Source of the DNA: Quadrisphaera sp. RL12-1S
Lineage (GTDB): Bacteria; Actinomycetota; Actinomycetes; Actinomycetales; Quadrisphaeraceae
Assembly (NCBI RefSeq): GCF_014270065.1
Contig: NZ_JACNME010000003.1
Coordinates: 310,001-374,000 of the forward strand
DNA length: 64,000 nt
Reading direction: 5' to 3'
The translations under genes and the position numbers were made by a program. The notes under the pieces were generated by a model that worked only from the letters and a program-made list of their open reading frames with translations, had not been told where the DNA came from and ran no database searches. Shown in pieces: positions 16,858-26,709 of this stretch. Numbering within the stretch: position 1 is the first letter of the stretch; the number at the start of each line of letters is the position of its first letter.

Positions 16858-17625
16858 TCACGAGCAGCTGCGCAGCACCAGGCCGGGACGCACGAGGTCG
16901 GGGTCGGCGCCCACCGCCGCGGTGTTCTGGGCGTACAGGGCGCGCCAGCGCGCGTCGACGGCGGCGGCGCTCGCCCCCTCCCCCAGCTGGGCCTCAGCGA
17001 GCGACCACAGGGAGTCGCCCGGGGCCACCACCAGCTCGCAGACGACGCCGGAGGCCTGCTCGCTCGGCAGCTGCGCCGGCGAAGCCGGCGGCACACCCGT
17101 CGACGACGCCGAGGGAGCGGGCTCGGAGGCAGGCCCCGACGCGGAGGCCGAGGGCGACGACGGTGACGACGACGCAGACGACGACGAGGAGGACGACGAC
17201 GGCGGGTCGCTGGGCGTCACCGCGGCCGTGGGCTCCGTCCCGCCGGCGGTCGCGCCGGCAGCGCCGGCGGCGTCGTCACCGCGGGCCAGCACCAGCACCA
17301 CGAGGGCGGGGGCGGCCGACAGCACGGCCAGCAGCACCAAGCCGGTGAGCGGCACGAGCGCCGCTCGCCCGGGCGTGGTGGAGGTGCTGGGGGCCCCGGC
17401 CACCGGGACGCGCACCACCACCTGCGGCGGCACCGGGGGGCGCAGCGCCGCGAGGCTGGCCAGCACCACGGCCGCCAGGAGGCCCACGACGGCCATCAGG
17501 CCGGTCAGCCGCAGCGCCAGCAGCCAGCCGCCGCTGAGCGCGTCGGCCCGCCAGGCGACCAGCGCGACGAGCACGAGCAGCGCCACCGCAGCACCTCCGG
17601 CGATGCGCCATGCCCGTGCGTCCAC
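16858..17625 (-). CDS. Membrane protein with C-terminal LysM domain
   Basis: 255 residues. Three hydrophobic helices in the first 120 residues are followed by a long Ser/Ala/Pro-rich linker and a LysM domain in the last 55 residues (VVAPGDSLWSLAEAQLG, then a helix and PGLVLR). LysM binds N-acetylglucosamine glycans, so the protein probably tethers the membrane to peptidoglycan. GTG 17625 is preferred because GGAGG stands five bases before it; a GTG at 17652 would add nine residues. Family members with three N-terminal helices often occur near cell-division or wall genes, but a specific role is unknown. Confidence 0.75.
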   Translation of the reverse strand: MDARAWRIAGGAAVALLVLVALVAWRADALSGGWLLALRLTGLMAVVGLLAAVVLASLAALRPPVPPQVVVRVPVAGAPSTSTTPGRAALVPLTGLVLLAVLSAAPALVVLVLARGDDAAGAAGATAGGTEPTAAVTPSDPPSSSSSSSSASSSPSSPSASASGPASEPAPSASSTGVPPASPAQLPSEQASGVVCELVVAPGDSLWSLAEAQLGEGASAAAVDARWRALYAQNTAAVGADPDLVRPGLVLRSCS

Positions 17626-17684
17626 GCCACCTCCGTGCTCACCACCGCTCACCCCGCCGGGCGGTGCCCGGCAGGGTCGTCACT

Positions 17685-18110
17685 CTAGGTGCGCGAGGAG
17701 CCCGAGGTGCCCGGTTCGTGCGGGTCTGCCCCGGGCCGGCGCGGCCCGTCCAGCCACTCACCCGGGACCACGTCGGGCCCCGGGGGCAGCCCCGCGCCGC
17801 GGCGCGCGTCGTCGTCGTCGCCCTCCGGAGCGTCGAGGGAGCGGTCGCGCAGCTGCTCCTCGCGGGCCCGGGCGGCGGCCTCCTCCACCGCGGCGCGGTG
17901 GCGGATCCGCCGCATGCGGTGCACGAGGTTGATGATGAGCAGGATCGAGACGAACACCACCGCGGCGGTGGCCAGGAAGCCGATGACGCCGGGCGTCACC
18001 GTGTTCGGGTCCAGCTGGCGCGGGCCCCCCGTGGGCGCGGGGACCGGGTTGGGCCCCAGGCCGCCCAGGAGCACGTCCCCGGTGAGCCGGGAGCCCAGGA
18101 GCGGGCTCAC
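17685..18110 (-). CDS. Small membrane protein coupled to mca
   Basis: 141 residues. A Pro/Gly-rich outside segment, one helix (about 38-60, [19 protein letters not shown]) and a basic, then acidic cytoplasmic tail. The GTG start overlaps the mca stop as GTGA, so the two are translated together. Mycobacteria keep a similar small membrane protein (Rv1081c) between greA and mca, which supports a conserved but unexplained partnership with mycothiol metabolism. Confidence 0.7.
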   Translation of the reverse strand: MSPLLGSRLTGDVLLGGLGPNPVPAPTGGPRQLDPNTVTPGVIGFLATAAVVFVSILLIINLVHRMRRIRHRAAVEEAAARAREEQLRDRSLDAPEGDDDDARRGAGLPPGPDVVPGEWLDGPRRPGADPHEPGTSGSSRT

Positions 18111-19027
18111 GCGGCGCTGCCGGCTGCCAGGTGCTCGCGGACCCCCGTGAACAGGTCGTCCTCGACGTCGCCGTCGACGCGCGCGGGCAGGGCCACGCGC
18201 GAGCGGGCCAGCTCGAAGTCCTCCGTCGGCCACAGCCGGGCCTCGAGGTCGCGGCCCGCGGCGAACCAGAAGCCGTCCGGGTCGATCTGGGTGGCGTGGG
18301 CGAGCAGGGCGGCGTCCCGCTGGGCGAAGAAGTCCGCGACCGGCACGCGCGTGGTGACCGGGCGCTCCTCGCGCTCCTCCCACCGCTTCATCCACTCCGT
18401 GTACGGAGACTCGCCGCGCTCGCGCAGGAGGTGCTCGTGGATGGCGAGGATCCGGCCGCGCGACATGGTGTTGTAGTAGAGCTTCAGCGGCTCCCAGGGC
18501 TCGCCCTCGCCGGGGTAGGCGCCGGGGTCGCCCGCGGCGTCGAACGCCGCCACCGAGACCTTGTGGCACATGATGTGGTCGGGGTGGGGGTAGCCGCCGT
18601 TCTCGTCGTACGTCGTCATGACGTGCGGCTTGAACCGGCGGACCAGGCGGACCAGGGCCTCGGCGGCCACGTGCACGGGCTCCAGGGCGAAGCAGCCGTC
18701 CGGCAGCGGCGGCAGCGGGTCGCCCTCGGGCAGGCCCGAGTCGACGAAGCCCAGCCACTCGTGCTGCACGCCGAGGGCGGCGGCGGCCGCGGCCATCTCC
18801 TCGCGGCGGACCTGGGAGATGTCGCGCAGGACGCGCGGGTCGTCGGCGAGCTGCGGGTTGAGGATCGAGCCGCGCTCACCGCCGGTGCAGCTGACCACCA
18901 GCACCTCGACGCCCTCGCTGACGTAGCGGGCGCAGGTGGCGGCGCCCTTGCTCGACTCGTCGTCGGGGTGGGCGTGGACGGCCATGAGCCGCAGCGGCTC
19001 GGCGTGGCGGGGCAGGGGACTGCTCAC
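18107..19027 (-). CDS. mca: Mycothiol S-conjugate amidase
   Basis: 306 residues of the LmbE/PIG-L zinc hydrolase fold. AHPDDE at 19-24 supplies a zinc His, the zinc/catalytic Asp pair and a Glu; GGYPHPDH supplies the third ligand. The C-terminal extension and position next to greA and DUF4307 favour Mca over MshB. Mca cleaves mycothiol S-conjugates to release mercapturic acids in detoxification. GTG 19027 has GGAGG upstream. That site lies in a small stem, GGAGG-TCA-CCTCC (19029-19041), which could mask it. The first gene of a two-gene unit. Confidence 0.9.
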   Translation of the reverse strand: MSSPLPRHAEPLRLMAVHAHPDDESSKGAATCARYVSEGVEVLVVSCTGGERGSILNPQLADDPRVLRDISQVRREEMAAAAAALGVQHEWLGFVDSGLPEGDPLPPLPDGCFALEPVHVAAEALVRLVRRFKPHVMTTYDENGGYPHPDHIMCHKVSVAAFDAAGDPGAYPGEGEPWEPLKLYYNTMSRGRILAIHEHLLRERGESPYTEWMKRWEEREERPVTTRVPVADFFAQRDAALLAHATQIDPDGFWFAAGRDLEARLWPTEDFELARSRVALPARVDGDVEDDLFTGVREHLAAGSAA

Positions 19028-19028
19028 A

Positions 19029-19041
19029 GGAGGTGACCTCC
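19029..19041. promoter_or_regulatory. 13-bp palindrome covering the mca ribosome-binding site
   Basis: GGAGGTGACCTCC is a perfect palindrome. In mca mRNA it places the Shine-Dalgarno sequence in a 5-bp stem with a 3-base loop; as DNA it could equally be an operator in the divergent mca/DUF4307 region. Confidence 0.4.
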
Positions 19042-19130
19042 GGGCGGGTGGGTGGGGGACAATCATCTCGCACGCCCGTCCCCGGCACCCGCCGCACCCG
19101 CCTCCCTCGTCCTCGCAGGAGCACCCGACC

Positions 19131-19538
19131 GTGACCAGCGCCCCGCAGTCCGCGCCCACCCGGCCCGCCGGCCGGTACGGGACGCGCGGCCCGCTGCGAC
19201 GGCGGCTGCGGCTGGTGGTCTCGGTGGTGCTGGGCCTCGCGCTGGCCGCGTGGGCGGTGTGGGCCGGCCTGGGCAGCGCCTCCTCGCACGTCCAGGCGTC
19301 CGAGCAGAGCTACCAGGTGGTGGACGACGCCACCACCGTCGTCGTCTTCAGCGTCGCCAAGCCGGCGGACGCGTCGGTCGTGTGCCGGGTGCAGGCGCTC
19401 AGCTCCACCGCCGCCGTGGTCGGCCTGCAGGAGGTCCCCGTCGGCGCCGCCGACGGCGCGGCGAGCGTCCACACGGTCACCGTGAAGACGCAGCAGAGGG
19501 CCGTCACGGGCGTCGTCGACGACTGCGTCCCCGCCTGA
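19131..19538 (+). CDS. DUF4307 family membrane-anchored protein
   Basis: 135 residues. An Arg-rich N-terminus, one helix (about 26-46), then an extracytoplasmic beta domain with [17 protein letters not shown] and VCRVQAL. This matches the DUF4307 family, found next to mca in many actinobacteria (Rv1083 in M. tuberculosis). GTG 19131 has AGGAG nine bases upstream. Divergent from mca across about 100 bases. Function unknown; partner of the mycothiol locus by context only. Confidence 0.8.
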   Translation: MTSAPQSAPTRPAGRYGTRGPLRRRLRLVVSVVLGLALAAWAVWAGLGSASSHVQASEQSYQVVDDATTVVVFSVAKPADASVVCRVQALSSTAAVVGLQEVPVGAADGAASVHTVTVKTQQRAVTGVVDDCVPA

Positions 19539-19600
19539 GCACGCGGGCTGGCGCGCGAGGCCGCGCGCTCACCGCTGGTAACCTCGCCGTTTCTGCTCCC

Positions 19601-19640
19601 CGCCGACGCAGAGCCGACGCCGGCCGACGCCGGCCGACGC
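19601..19640. repeat. Four near-tandem copies of GCCGACGC upstream of greA
   Basis: GCCGACGC starts at 19602, 19613, 19623 and 19633, that is at 10-11-base steps, about one helical turn. They lie in the greA leader or promoter, just after a TAACCT box at 19579-19584. Confidence 0.6.
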
Positions 19641-19699
19641 GCCCGGCCATCGCCGTCCTGGTGGTGGAGCACAGCCCTGAGACCGACCGAGGAGGACCG

Positions 19700-20197
19700 G
19701 TGACCGACACCACGCCCGCCACCACCTGGCTGACGCAGGAGGCCTACGACCGCCTCCAGGCCGAGCACGCCCACCTGACCGGCCCGGGCCGGACCGAGAT
19801 CACCCAGCGCATCGACGCCGCCCGCCAGGAGGGCGACCTCAAGGAGAACGGCGGCTACCACGCCGCCAAGGACGAGCAGGGGAAGATGGAGGCCCGCATC
19901 CGCCAGCTCGAGCAGCTGCTGCGCGAGGCGCAGGTCGGCCAGGCCCCTGCCGCCGCGGACGGCGTGGTCGCCCCGGGCACCGTGGTCTCCGCCACCGTGA
20001 ACGGCAGCATGAAGATGCGCTTCCTGCTCGGCAGCCGCGAGGCCGTGGGCACCACCGACCTCGACGTGTACAGCGAGAAGTCGCCCATCGGCTCGGCGGT
20101 GCTGGGCAAGAAGAAGGGCGACTCGGCCAGCTACACCGCGCCGAACGGCAAGGAGCTCTCCGTGGTCGTGGACGACGTCGAGGCCTACGCCGGCTGA
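19700..20197 (+). CDS. greA: Transcription elongation factor GreA
   Basis: 165 residues. The N-terminal coiled coil has the tip sequence [17 protein letters not shown], keeping the acidic Asp and Glu that enter the RNA polymerase secondary channel and activate cleavage of backtracked RNA. The C-terminal FKBP-like domain ends near [17 protein letters not shown] 19700 has GAGGAGG at ideal spacing. Followed by a strong bidirectional terminator at 20213-20253. Confidence 0.95.
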   Translation: MTDTTPATTWLTQEAYDRLQAEHAHLTGPGRTEITQRIDAARQEGDLKENGGYHAAKDEQGKMEARIRQLEQLLREAQVGQAPAAADGVVAPGTVVSATVNGSMKMRFLLGSREAVGTTDLDVYSEKSPIGSAVLGKKKGDSASYTAPNGKELSVVVDDVEAYAG

Positions 20198-20212
20198 CGC
20201 CCCCGCCGCACC

Positions 20213-20253
20213 CCAGAGGCGCCCCACCCCGCTCCGGGGTGGGGCGCCTCTGG
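20213..20253. terminator. Bidirectional terminator between greA and the ABC exporter
   Basis: Perfect 18-bp arms (20213-20230 and 20236-20253) around a 5-base loop, between two convergent genes. Confidence 0.8.
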
Positions 20254-20267
20254 CGTGGACGACGTGG

Positions 20268-21071
20268 TCAGCGAGCGGCAGACCGCTTGAACTGCCGCGT
20301 GGCCAGCGGCAGGAACACCGCCACGAGCACCACCGACCAGATCAGCGTGTAGAGGGCCGCGTGCTGCAGCGGCCACGCACCGGAGCCACCGCTCAGCGAC
20401 GGGTTGCCGAACAGGTCGCGGCTGGCCTGCGTCACCGCCGACACGGGGTTCCAGTCCGCGATGACGCGCAGCACCGCCGGGAAGTTGTTCGTGGGCACGA
20501 AGGTGTTGGCGATGAACGTGATCGGGAAGATCACGATGAAGCTGACGTTGTTGAACACCTCGGGGCTGCGCACCACGAGCCCGACCAGCGCCATGACCCA
20601 CGAGCAGGCGTACGCGAACAGGAGCAGGAGGGCGAAGCCCGCCAGCGCCTCCAGCGGCGAGGTGGTGATGCGCCAGCCGACCGCCAGGCCGGTCGCCGTC
20701 ATGATGAGGATGACGAGCACGTTGGTGACCACGTCGGAGCTGGTGCGGCCCACGAGCACCGCCGACGGCGCGATGGGCAGCGACCGGAACCTGTCGATGA
20801 TGCCCTTCTGCATGTCGTCGGCCAGGCCGCTGCCGGTCACCGTGGCTCCGAAGATCACGGTCTGGGCGAAGATGCCCGGCACGAGGAACTCCGCGTAGCT
20901 GGTCCCCGCGGGCACCGGGATGGCGCTGCCGAAGACGAAGACGAACAGCAGGATGAACATGATCGGCGAGATGAGCGTGCCGACCAGGAGGTCCGGCACG
21001 CGGCGCACCTTGATGAGGTTGCGCTGGGCGATGGTCGCCCCGTCGCTGATGGCCGACCCGAGTGCGCTCAC
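20268..21071 (-). CDS. ABC-2 type transporter permease (DrrB-like)
   Basis: 267 residues with six hydrophobic helices and the ABC-2 membrane family pattern, including the segment DMQKGIIDRFRSLPIAPSAVL typical of DrrB/NodJ-type exporters. It forms the channel for the ATPase encoded just upstream, with which it overlaps as GTGA. The cargo is unknown; relatives export antibiotics or lipids. Confidence 0.88.
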   Translation of the reverse strand: MSALGSAISDGATIAQRNLIKVRRVPDLLVGTLISPIMFILLFVFVFGSAIPVPAGTSYAEFLVPGIFAQTVIFGATVTGSGLADDMQKGIIDRFRSLPIAPSAVLVGRTSSDVVTNVLVILIMTATGLAVGWRITTSPLEALAGFALLLLFAYACSWVMALVGLVVRSPEVFNNVSFIVIFPITFIANTFVPTNNFPAVLRVIADWNPVSAVTQASRDLFGNPSLSGGSGAWPLQHAALYTLIWSVVLVAVFLPLATRQFKRSAAR

Positions 21072-22087
21072 GACCGCACCTCCACCTTCTGCTCGTCGGC
21101 CCCGGCGGCCTCGTCGGTGCGCTTGCCGGTGAGGGTCAGGAACACGTCGTCCATGGTCGGGCGGCGGGTGCCGGCGTCGGACAGGTGCACGCCGCGCTCC
21201 TCCAGCTGCGCCAGCAGCCGGACGAGCACCGCCGCGCCGCCCTCGACGGGCGCGGTGAGCCGCCGCGTGTGCTGCTCGACCTCCACCTCTCCCACGGCCA
21301 CGGCGGCCAGCAGGGAGCGGACGGTCTCGAGGTGGGCGGCGTCGTCGACGACGAGCTCCACCCGCTCCCCTCCGACCTGGGCCTTGAGCTGGTCGGAGGT
21401 GCCGCGGGCGATGGCGCGCCCGTGGTCGATGACCACGATGTCGTCCGCGAGCAGGTCGGCCTCCTCGAGGTACTGGGTGGTCAGCACCACCGTGGTGCCG
21501 CCGCGGACCATGCCCTGCAGCAGCTCCCACATGTCGGCGCGGCTGCGCGGGTCGAGCCCGGTGGTGGGCTCGTCCAGGAACAGCACCGGCGGGTGGTTGA
21601 CCAGCGCGCCGGCCAGGTCGAGCCGGCGCCGCATCCCGCCGGAGTAGCCCTTCACCGGGCGGTCCGCCGCGTCTGTGAGGCTGAACAGCTCCAGGAGCTC
21701 GCGGGCGCGCTCCGCCGCTCGCCGGCCCCCCTGGTGGTAGAGCTTGCCGACCATCCGCAGGTTCTCGAAGCCGGTGAGGTACTCGTCCACCGCGGCGTAC
21801 TGCCCCGAGACGCCGATCCTGCGCCGGACCTCCTGGGGGTCTCGCAGCACGTCCACCCCCGCCACGTGCGCCTCGCCGGCGTCGGGCGCGAGGAGCGTGG
21901 TGAGGATCCGCACCGTGGTGGTCTTGCCGGCGCCGTTGGGCCCGAGCAGGCCCAGCACGGTGCCCTCGGGCACGTCCAGGTCGACGCCGTCGAGGGCGCG
22001 CGTCACCCCGCCGCCCCGCCCCGGCTTCCCGTAGGTCTTCACCAGGCCCCTGGCCCGCACCGCGAGCCCCTGGCCGCCGCCCGTCAC
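21068..22087 (-). CDS. ABC transporter ATP-binding protein (DrrA-like)
   Basis: 339 residues. Walker A GPNGAGKTT at 49-57, signature YSGGMRRRLDLA, Walker B VLFLDEPTTGLD, and the C-terminal extension of daunorubicin-resistance-type ATPases ending near PTMDDVFLTLTG. It energises the DrrB-like permease. A TAGCGT box at 22112-22117 places the transcript start about 17 bases before GTG 22087. Confidence 0.9.
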   Translation of the reverse strand: MTGGGQGLAVRARGLVKTYGKPGRGGGVTRALDGVDLDVPEGTVLGLLGPNGAGKTTTVRILTTLLAPDAGEAHVAGVDVLRDPQEVRRRIGVSGQYAAVDEYLTGFENLRMVGKLYHQGGRRAAERARELLELFSLTDAADRPVKGYSGGMRRRLDLAGALVNHPPVLFLDEPTTGLDPRSRADMWELLQGMVRGGTTVVLTTQYLEEADLLADDIVVIDHGRAIARGTSDQLKAQVGGERVELVVDDAAHLETVRSLLAAVAVGEVEVEQHTRRLTAPVEGGAAVLVRLLAQLEERGVHLSDAGTRRPTMDDVFLTLTGKRTDEAAGADEQKVEVRS

Positions 22088-22111
22088 GTCCGCGTCCCCG
22101 TCACGAGCAGC

Positions 22112-22117
22112 ACGCTA
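22112..22117 (-). promoter_or_regulatory. -10 box of the ABC exporter operon
   Basis: TAGCGT on the minus strand, followed seven bases later by a GTG that is out of frame and quickly stopped. The true start at 22087 would then have a 17-base leader. Confidence 0.4.
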
Positions 22118-22156
22118 GGGGCGTCCACCGACACCCGGCGCCCCGGACGCGCCCGT

Positions 22157-23383
22157 TCAGCCGACGTGCACCTCGTAGCCGGCGCGGCGCAGCGCCGCCA
22201 CCACCCCCTCGGCGTGCGCGGGGCCCTGCGTCTGCAGGCGCAGGTCCACCTCGACCTCGTCCACCGCGGCGCGCTCGGAGGTCCGCCCGTGGCCCACGTC
22301 GCTGACGTCGGCCCCGACCTCCGCCACGAGCGCGAGCAGCGCCGCGAGCGCCCCCGGCCGGTCGGGCACGCGGCGCACGGTCAGGGTGAGGAAGCGCCCC
22401 GCGGCGGCCATGCCGTGGCGGATGACGCGCATGAGGAGCAGCGGGTCGACGTTGCCCCCGGAGACCACCACGCCCACGGGCGGCTCGAAGGCGGTGGGGT
22501 CGGCGAGCAGCGCGGCCACCCCCACCGCGCCCCCGGGCTCCACCACCAGCTTGGCCCGCTCGAGCATGAGCAGGAGCGCGCGGGAGACGTCCTCCTCGGT
22601 GACGGTGACGACGTCGGACGGCGAGAGCAGCGCCTGCACCACCCCGAAGGGCACGTCGCCGGGACGGGCGACGGCGATGCCGTCGGCCATGGTGGACATC
22701 CGCGCCAGCGGCACCGGGTGCCCGGCCGCCAGCGAGCCCGGCCACGCCGCGGCCTGCGCCGCCTGCACCCCCACCACGCGGACCCCGGGCGCGACGCCCG
22801 AGAGCGCGGCGGCCACCCCGGCGAGCAGCCCGCCGCCGCCCAGGCACACCAGCACCGTGCGCAGGCCAGCCACCTGCTCGGCCAGCTCCAGGCCCACCGT
22901 CCCCTGCCCGGCCACCACGTCGGGGTGGTCGAAGGGGTGCACGAGCACCGCCCCGGTGCGCTCGACGTGCTCGCGCGCGGCCACCAGGGCCTCGTCCACG
23001 GTGGTCCCGGCCAGCTCCACGCGGGCGCCGTAGCGGCCCGTCGCCTCGAGCTTGGGCAACGACGCCCCGACCGGCATGAACACGGTGGCGGGGGCGCCCA
23101 GCGCGCGGGCGGCGATCGCCACGCCCTGCGCGTGGTTGCCGGCGCTGGCGGCCACCAGGCCCCGCCGGAGCTCGGCGTCGGACAGGCGCGCCGCGCGGAC
23201 GTAGGCGCCGCGGACCTTGAACGACCCGCCGCGCTGGAGGTTCTCGCACTTGAGGTGGACCGGCCCGCCCACGAGGTCGCTGAGGGCCCGGCTGCGCACC
23301 ACCGGGGTGCGCCGGACCACCCCCTCGAGCAGCGGGCGCGCCGCCAGCACGTCCTGCGGCCCCACCGGCGGCACGAGCGTCAC
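22157..23383 (-). CDS. ilvA: Threonine dehydratase (threonine ammonia-lyase) with ACT domain
   Basis: 408 residues. Fold-type II PLP enzyme with SFKVRGA (Schiff-base Lys56) and the phosphate-binding CLGGGGLLAG. A C-terminal ACT domain (about 325-408) should bind an amino-acid effector. Converts threonine to 2-oxobutanoate, the entry to isoleucine synthesis or to degradation. The single short ACT domain resembles the catabolic or actinobacterial form, so biosynthetic versus degradative use is not settled. GTG 23383 stands five bases after the AI-2E gene stop, suggesting co-transcription. Confidence 0.88.
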   Translation of the reverse strand: MTLVPPVGPQDVLAARPLLEGVVRRTPVVRSRALSDLVGGPVHLKCENLQRGGSFKVRGAYVRAARLSDAELRRGLVAASAGNHAQGVAIAARALGAPATVFMPVGASLPKLEATGRYGARVELAGTTVDEALVAAREHVERTGAVLVHPFDHPDVVAGQGTVGLELAEQVAGLRTVLVCLGGGGLLAGVAAALSGVAPGVRVVGVQAAQAAAWPGSLAAGHPVPLARMSTMADGIAVARPGDVPFGVVQALLSPSDVVTVTEEDVSRALLLMLERAKLVVEPGGAVGVAALLADPTAFEPPVGVVVSGGNVDPLLLMRVIRHGMAAAGRFLTLTVRRVPDRPGALAALLALVAEVGADVSDVGHGRTSERAAVDEVEVDLRLQTQGPAHAEGVVAALRRAGYEVHVG

Positions 23384-23387
23384 CCGG

Positions 23388-24662
23388 TCACCGAGCGCCG
23401 TCGTCCCCGGCGCGCGCGTCCAGCCGCCCGGGAGCGGGCGGCTCGCCCTCCTCGCGGGCCTGGCGGGCGGCGACCTCGTCCGCGTCACGGCGCTCCGCGT
23501 CGGACGTGGCTTCCTCGCCCTCGCCCTCGTCGTCGTCGTGGAAGTGCTGGACGAGGCCCTTCGGCAGCGCCGCGTCGCCCCTCACCAGGTAGACGACCAC
23601 CGTGTTGGCCACGGCGATGATCGGGACGGCGAAGAGCACGCCGGGGATGCCGGCGAGGGTGGCGCCGGCGGCGATGGCCACGAAGACGGCCAGCGGGTGC
23701 ACCGAGACGGCCTTGCCCAGCAGGAACGGCTGCAGCACGTGGCTCTCGAGCTGCTGCACGAGCAGCACCACGCCGAGCATCAGCAGCGCCTTGACGGGAC
23801 CGACGGCCACCAGGCCCACGAGCACCGCGACGGCGCCCGTGACCACGGCGCCGACGATCGGCACGAACGCGCCGAGGAAGACGAGCACGGCCAGCGGCAC
23901 CGCCAGCGGGATGCCCAGGATGAACGCCCCCAGGCCGATCCCGACGGCGTCGACGGCCGCCACGATGATCGTGGCCCGCACGTAGGAGGTCAGCGTGACC
24001 CAGCCGCGGTGCATGGCGGCGTCGAACGGCGCCTCGGCGGGGGCCGGCAGCAGCCGCACCAGCCAGGACCAGACGCGGCGGCCGTCCCAGGTGAGGAAGA
24101 TCGTGAAGAAGAGCACGAGGAAGGACCCGGTGAGCACCGTGGCCGCCGTGCCGCCCACCGCCACGGCGCCGTTGACCAGCGACTGGCTGTTCTGCTGCAG
24201 CGCCGAGCGGGCCTGGGTGATGTAGTCGTTGATCTGGCCGCTCGACAGGCCCAGAGGGCCGTTGGACAGCCACGTCTGCAGCTGGGTGATGCCCTGGGAC
24301 GCGGACGCGGCGAGGTCGTCGAAGCCGGAGGCGATCTGGGTGACCACCAGCGTGAAGAGCCCGACGATGAGGGCGATGCCCAGCAGCAGGCTCACGAGGG
24401 TCGCGACGACGCGGGGCCACCCGTGCCGGTCGAGGAAGTCGACGAACGGCACGAGCAGCGCCACGAGCAGCAGCGCCACGAACAGCGCCGTGGTGAGCTC
24501 GGAGAAGTACGCCAGCACCTGCCCGAGCCCGTAGAGGACCGCGGCGACGACGACGATGCGCCACGCCCACGCCCCGGCCACGCGCACCGGGAACGGGACG
24601 GCGTCGGCCGCCTCCCGGTGCGGGCGCGGCGTGCGGGTCAGTCGGCTCTGGGTGGGAGGCAC
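23388..24662 (-). CDS. AI-2E/PerM family transporter
   Basis: 424 residues with about eight helices. The middle region has [18 protein letters not shown] and the conserved block [25 protein letters not shown], the hallmark of the AI-2E/PerM family. A 60-residue charged tail follows. Family members export signals or act as Na+/H+ antiporters; cargo here is unknown. Read with ilvA. Confidence 0.88.
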   Translation of the reverse strand: MPPTQSRLTRTPRPHREAADAVPFPVRVAGAWAWRIVVVAAVLYGLGQVLAYFSELTTALFVALLLVALLVPFVDFLDRHGWPRVVATLVSLLLGIALIVGLFTLVVTQIASGFDDLAASASQGITQLQTWLSNGPLGLSSGQINDYITQARSALQQNSQSLVNGAVAVGGTAATVLTGSFLVLFFTIFLTWDGRRVWSWLVRLLPAPAEAPFDAAMHRGWVTLTSYVRATIIVAAVDAVGIGLGAFILGIPLAVPLAVLVFLGAFVPIVGAVVTGAVAVLVGLVAVGPVKALLMLGVVLLVQQLESHVLQPFLLGKAVSVHPLAVFVAIAAGATLAGIPGVLFAVPIIAVANTVVVYLVRGDAALPKGLVQHFHDDDEGEGEEATSDAERRDADEVAARQAREEGEPPAPGRLDARAGDDGAR

Positions 24663-24684
24663 GCCCGCCAGTGTGGCGGGGCCG

Positions 24685-25857
24685 TCAGCCGAGTGCGCGG
24701 TCGAGGTCCCCGATCAGGTCGTCGAGGTCCTCGAGTCCCACGGACAGGCGAACCAGGTCGTCCGGGACCTCCAGCGCCGAGCCCGCCACCGACGCGTGCG
24801 TCATGGCGGCCGGGTGCTCGATGAGGGACTCCACGCCGCCGAGGGACTCGGCGAGGGTGAAGACCTGCGCGCGCTCGCACACCCGCAGCGCCTTCTCGCG
24901 CGAGCCCACGCGGAAGCTCACCATGCCGCCGCCGCGGCGCATCTGCTTCGCGGCGACGTCGTGGCCGGGGTGTCCGGCCAAGCCGGGGTGCAGCACCGTG
25001 GTGACGCCGGGGTGCTCGGACAGCCACGCCGCGACGGCCTCGGCGGAGTCGCAGTGGCGCTCCATCCGCACGGCCAGGGTCTTGAGCCCGCGCAGCACCA
25101 GCCACGCGTCGAACGGACCGGCGACGGCGCCCATGGCGTTCTGGTGGAAGCCGACGGCCTCGGCCACGGCCTCGAGGTGGTCGCCCTGGCCGACCACCAG
25201 CGCGCCGCCGACCACGTCGGAGTGGCCGCCGCAGTACTTGGTGGTCGAGTGGACGACGACGTCCGCGCCGAGGGACAGCGGCTGCTGCAGGTAGGGGGTG
25301 GCGAAGGTGTTGTCGACGGCGAGCAGCGCCCCGGCCTCGTGCGCGACGGCCGCGAGCGCGCCGATGTCGCCGACCGTCAGCAGCGGGTTGGTGGGCGTCT
25401 CGGCCCAGACGAGCTTGGTGCGGCCGGGCTGCACGGCGGCGGCCACGGCGTCGGCGTCGGAGATGTCGGCGGGGGTGTGCTCCACCCCCCAGCGGCCCAG
25501 CACGCGGGCGATGAGGCGGTAGGTGCCGCCGTAGGCGTCGTCGGGGACCACGACGTGGTCGCCCGGGGTCAGCACCGAGCGCAGCAGCGTGTCCTCGGCG
25601 GCCAGGCCGGAGGCGAACGCGTACGCGGAGCGACCGCCCTCCAGCGAGGCCAGGCACTCCTGGAGGGCGTCGCGGGTGGGGCTGGCGGAGCGGGAGTACT
25701 CGTAGCCCGAGCGCAGCCCGCCGACGCCGTCCTGCTTGTAGGTGGTGGACACGCTGATCGACGGGATGACCGCGCCGGTGCGCGGGTCGGGCTCGGAGCC
25801 CGCGTGGATCGCGCGCGTGGAGAAACCGCTGCCGGACCAGTCGTGCTGCTCGCTCAC
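24685..25857 (-). CDS. metB: Cystathionine gamma-synthase/gamma-lyase family PLP enzyme
   Basis: 390 residues of the Cys/Met metabolism PLP family. The Schiff-base lysine is Lys207 in [25 protein letters not shown] and [13 protein letters not shown] are also diagnostic. It either forms cystathionine from an activated homoserine plus Cys, or cleaves it. The nearby cystathionine beta-synthase gene favours a reverse-transsulfuration partner. GTG 25857 fits a leaderless start, with TAGCCT seven bases upstream. Synthase and lyase cannot be separated by eye. Confidence 0.88.
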   Translation of the reverse strand: MSEQHDWSGSGFSTRAIHAGSEPDPRTGAVIPSISVSTTYKQDGVGGLRSGYEYSRSASPTRDALQECLASLEGGRSAYAFASGLAAEDTLLRSVLTPGDHVVVPDDAYGGTYRLIARVLGRWGVEHTPADISDADAVAAAVQPGRTKLVWAETPTNPLLTVGDIGALAAVAHEAGALLAVDNTFATPYLQQPLSLGADVVVHSTTKYCGGHSDVVGGALVVGQGDHLEAVAEAVGFHQNAMGAVAGPFDAWLVLRGLKTLAVRMERHCDSAEAVAAWLSEHPGVTTVLHPGLAGHPGHDVAAKQMRRGGGMVSFRVGSREKALRVCERAQVFTLAESLGGVESLIEHPAAMTHASVAGSALEVPDDLVRLSVGLEDLDDLIGDLDRALG

Positions 25858-25864
25858 GCGCCCG

Positions 25865-25870
25865 AGGCTA
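25865..25870 (-). promoter_or_regulatory. -10 box TAGCCT of leaderless metB-like gene
   Basis: Minus-strand TAGCCT, then CGGGCGC, then the GTG start: exactly seven bases between box and start codon, and no ribosome site. Confidence 0.55.
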
Positions 25871-25974
25871 CGGCCCCTGCGCCGTCGTCGTCCTCGGCGC
25901 CGGCCGCAGCGGGATGGATCGCGCGCGACGCGGCGTTGAGGAGAGCAGTACCCGAACGTCTGGAGGAACCGCGC

Positions 25975-26643
25975 ATGGCCCTGTTCGGCAGCTCGCTGAA
26001 GTCCCGCATGGTGACCCGCGAGGAGGCGCTGCCCGGCCGCGACGTCCGCCCGTACCCCGTCCCGACCCACCACGCGGTGCTCGGCACGCCGCTGGAGGGC
26101 CCGTGGCCCGAGGGCACCCAGGTGCTCTACGTGGCGATGGGCTGCTTCTGGGGCGCCGAGCGCACGTTCTGGCGCCAGCCGGGCGTCGTGACCACGTCGG
26201 TCGGCTACACGGGCGGCTTCACGCCCAACCCCTGGTACGAGGAGACCGTCACGGGGCGCACCGGCCACACCGAGGCCGTGATGGTGGCCTACGACCCGTC
26301 GCTGACCTCAGCGGAGGCGCTGCTCAAGGTGTTCTGGGAGTCGCACGACCCGTCCCAGGTGAACCGCCAGGGCAACGACGTCGGCACCACGTACCGCTCG
26401 GCGGTCTACTGGACCACCGAGGAGCAGCGCGAGGCGGTGGAGCGCACCAAGGCCGCGTTCGAGCCGAAGCTGCGCGAGGCCGGGTACGGCCCGGTGGCCA
26501 CGGAGCTGCGGTCCGCGGCGGACGCCGGCCCCTACTACCTCGCCGAGGACTACCACCAGCAGTACCTGCACAAGGTGCCGAACGGCTACTGCGGCCTGGG
26601 CGGCACGGGCGTGTCCTGCCCGGTGGGCGTCGTCGGCGCCTGA
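25975..26643 (+). CDS. msrA: Peptide-methionine (S)-S-oxide reductase
   Basis: 222 residues. Repairs oxidised methionine in proteins. It contains MGCFWGAE with catalytic Cys57, TGHTEAV, and a C-terminal [13 protein letters not shown] segment with the resolving cysteines. An extra 40-residue N-terminal part precedes the core, as in many actinobacterial MsrA proteins. ATG 25975 has TGGAGG at good spacing. Divergent from the Met/Cys PLP gene. Confidence 0.94.
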   Translation: MALFGSSLKSRMVTREEALPGRDVRPYPVPTHHAVLGTPLEGPWPEGTQVLYVAMGCFWGAERTFWRQPGVVTTSVGYTGGFTPNPWYEETVTGRTGHTEAVMVAYDPSLTSAEALLKVFWESHDPSQVNRQGNDVGTTYRSAVYWTTEEQREAVERTKAAFEPKLREAGYGPVATELRSAADAGPYYLAEDYHQQYLHKVPNGYCGLGGTGVSCPVGVVGA

Positions 26644-26658
26644 CCGCTCCGCTCTTCT

Positions 26659-26709
26659 GGCTCAGGGTGGCCCTGGTCCGGTCCGACCGGACCAGGGCCA
26701 CCCTGAGCC
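26659..26709. terminator. Perfect 25-bp palindrome ending at the methyltransferase start codon
   Basis: Arms 26659-26683 and 26685-26709 are exact complements with one base between them. It begins 15 bases after the msrA stop, so it is a likely terminator, but its last base touches ATG 26710. Confidence 0.75.
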
